The position numbers and the translations under genes were made by a program. A stretch of 22,245 bases of DNA from an uncultured Eubacteriales bacterium (GTDB taxonomy: Bacteria; Bacillota; Clostridia; Oscillospirales; Oscillospiraceae): assembly GCA_902496595.1 (NCBI GenBank), contig CABVBV010000021.1, positions 1-22,245 on the forward strand. Reading direction: 5' to 3'. The notes beneath the pieces were generated by a model. It did no database searches and was not told the DNA's origin. It saw only the letters and a list, made by a program, of their open reading frames with translations. Below are positions 22,194 through 22,245 of this stretch, piece after piece; the first letter of the stretch is position 1, and each line of letters opens with the position of its first letter.

Positions 22194-22236
22194 TCCACCC
22201 CATTTCTTTGGCCCTTGCCCAAAGAAACGGGGTGGA
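22194..22236 (+). repeat. Large inverted repeat downstream of trxA, possible terminator or interspersed repeat
   Basis: CCACCCC (22195-22201) pairs with GGGGTGG (22229-22235) and TTTCTTTGG (22203-22211) with CCAAAGAAA (22219-22227), with a single A-C mismatch between the two blocks and a 7-base loop. Outer T-A adds a pair. No T run follows before the window ends, so terminator function is uncertain. The window stops 9 bases later. Confidence 0.6.
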
Positions 22237-22245
22237 GCCCCAAAG

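Overview
The window looks like a chromosomal segment of a GC-rich, spore-forming, anaerobic clostridium, most plausibly from the Oscillospiraceae/Ruminococcaceae. Reasons: a SpoIIP and a SleB-type cell wall hydrolase (sporulation), a PerR-rubrerythrin-rubredoxin block and a pyridine-nucleotide-independent-looking thioredoxin reductase (anaerobic oxidative defence), Gram-positive lipoprotein signals, strong AGGAGG ribosome binding sites and sigma-A promoters. I see no transposase, integrase, CRISPR array, tRNA or rRNA.

Layout. 1-2069 (+): the 3' part of glycogen phosphorylase, ending in a bidirectional terminator. 2127-2264 (-): a 45-residue acidic small protein. 2426-12550 (+): a long transport block. 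It holds two paralogous lipoproteins (each an N-terminal repeat-like domain plus a C-terminal solute-binding domain), a structured 359-bp gap with a strong promoter, MalF/MalG-type permeases, a very long HlyD-type adaptor and a single-domain MacB-PCD-like membrane protein. No ATPase gene is present. 12553-12586 is a convergent terminator. 12633-14242 (-): a secreted DUF1002 protein and rsmG. 14318-15250 (-): SleB-type hydrolase. 15251-15589: an AT-rich gap. 15590-15847 (-): TSCPD-domain protein. 16026-17565 (+): spoIIP and a double-CBS protein. 17655-19167 (+): perR, reverse rubrerythrin, rubredoxin and a small XRE regulator. 19245-20927 (-): glnS. 21052-22182 (+): thioredoxin reductase-like flavoprotein and thioredoxin, followed by a large inverted repeat at the window end.

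How the genes work together. The transport block probably captures a carbohydrate or other small solute and imports it with a shared, unlinked ATPase of the MsmX kind. Why an exporter-type adaptor and an orphan MacB-like periplasmic domain are attached is unclear, and this is the most unusual gene set here. The perR cluster has a palindrome at the predicted transcription start, suggesting autoregulation by peroxide. Together with the trxB-like/trxA pair, it gives the organism electron-transfer and peroxide-reduction proteins. Promoters are often compact: glnS and the flavoprotein gene share overlapping -35 boxes, and the rsmG promoter lies inside the upstream gene's terminator.
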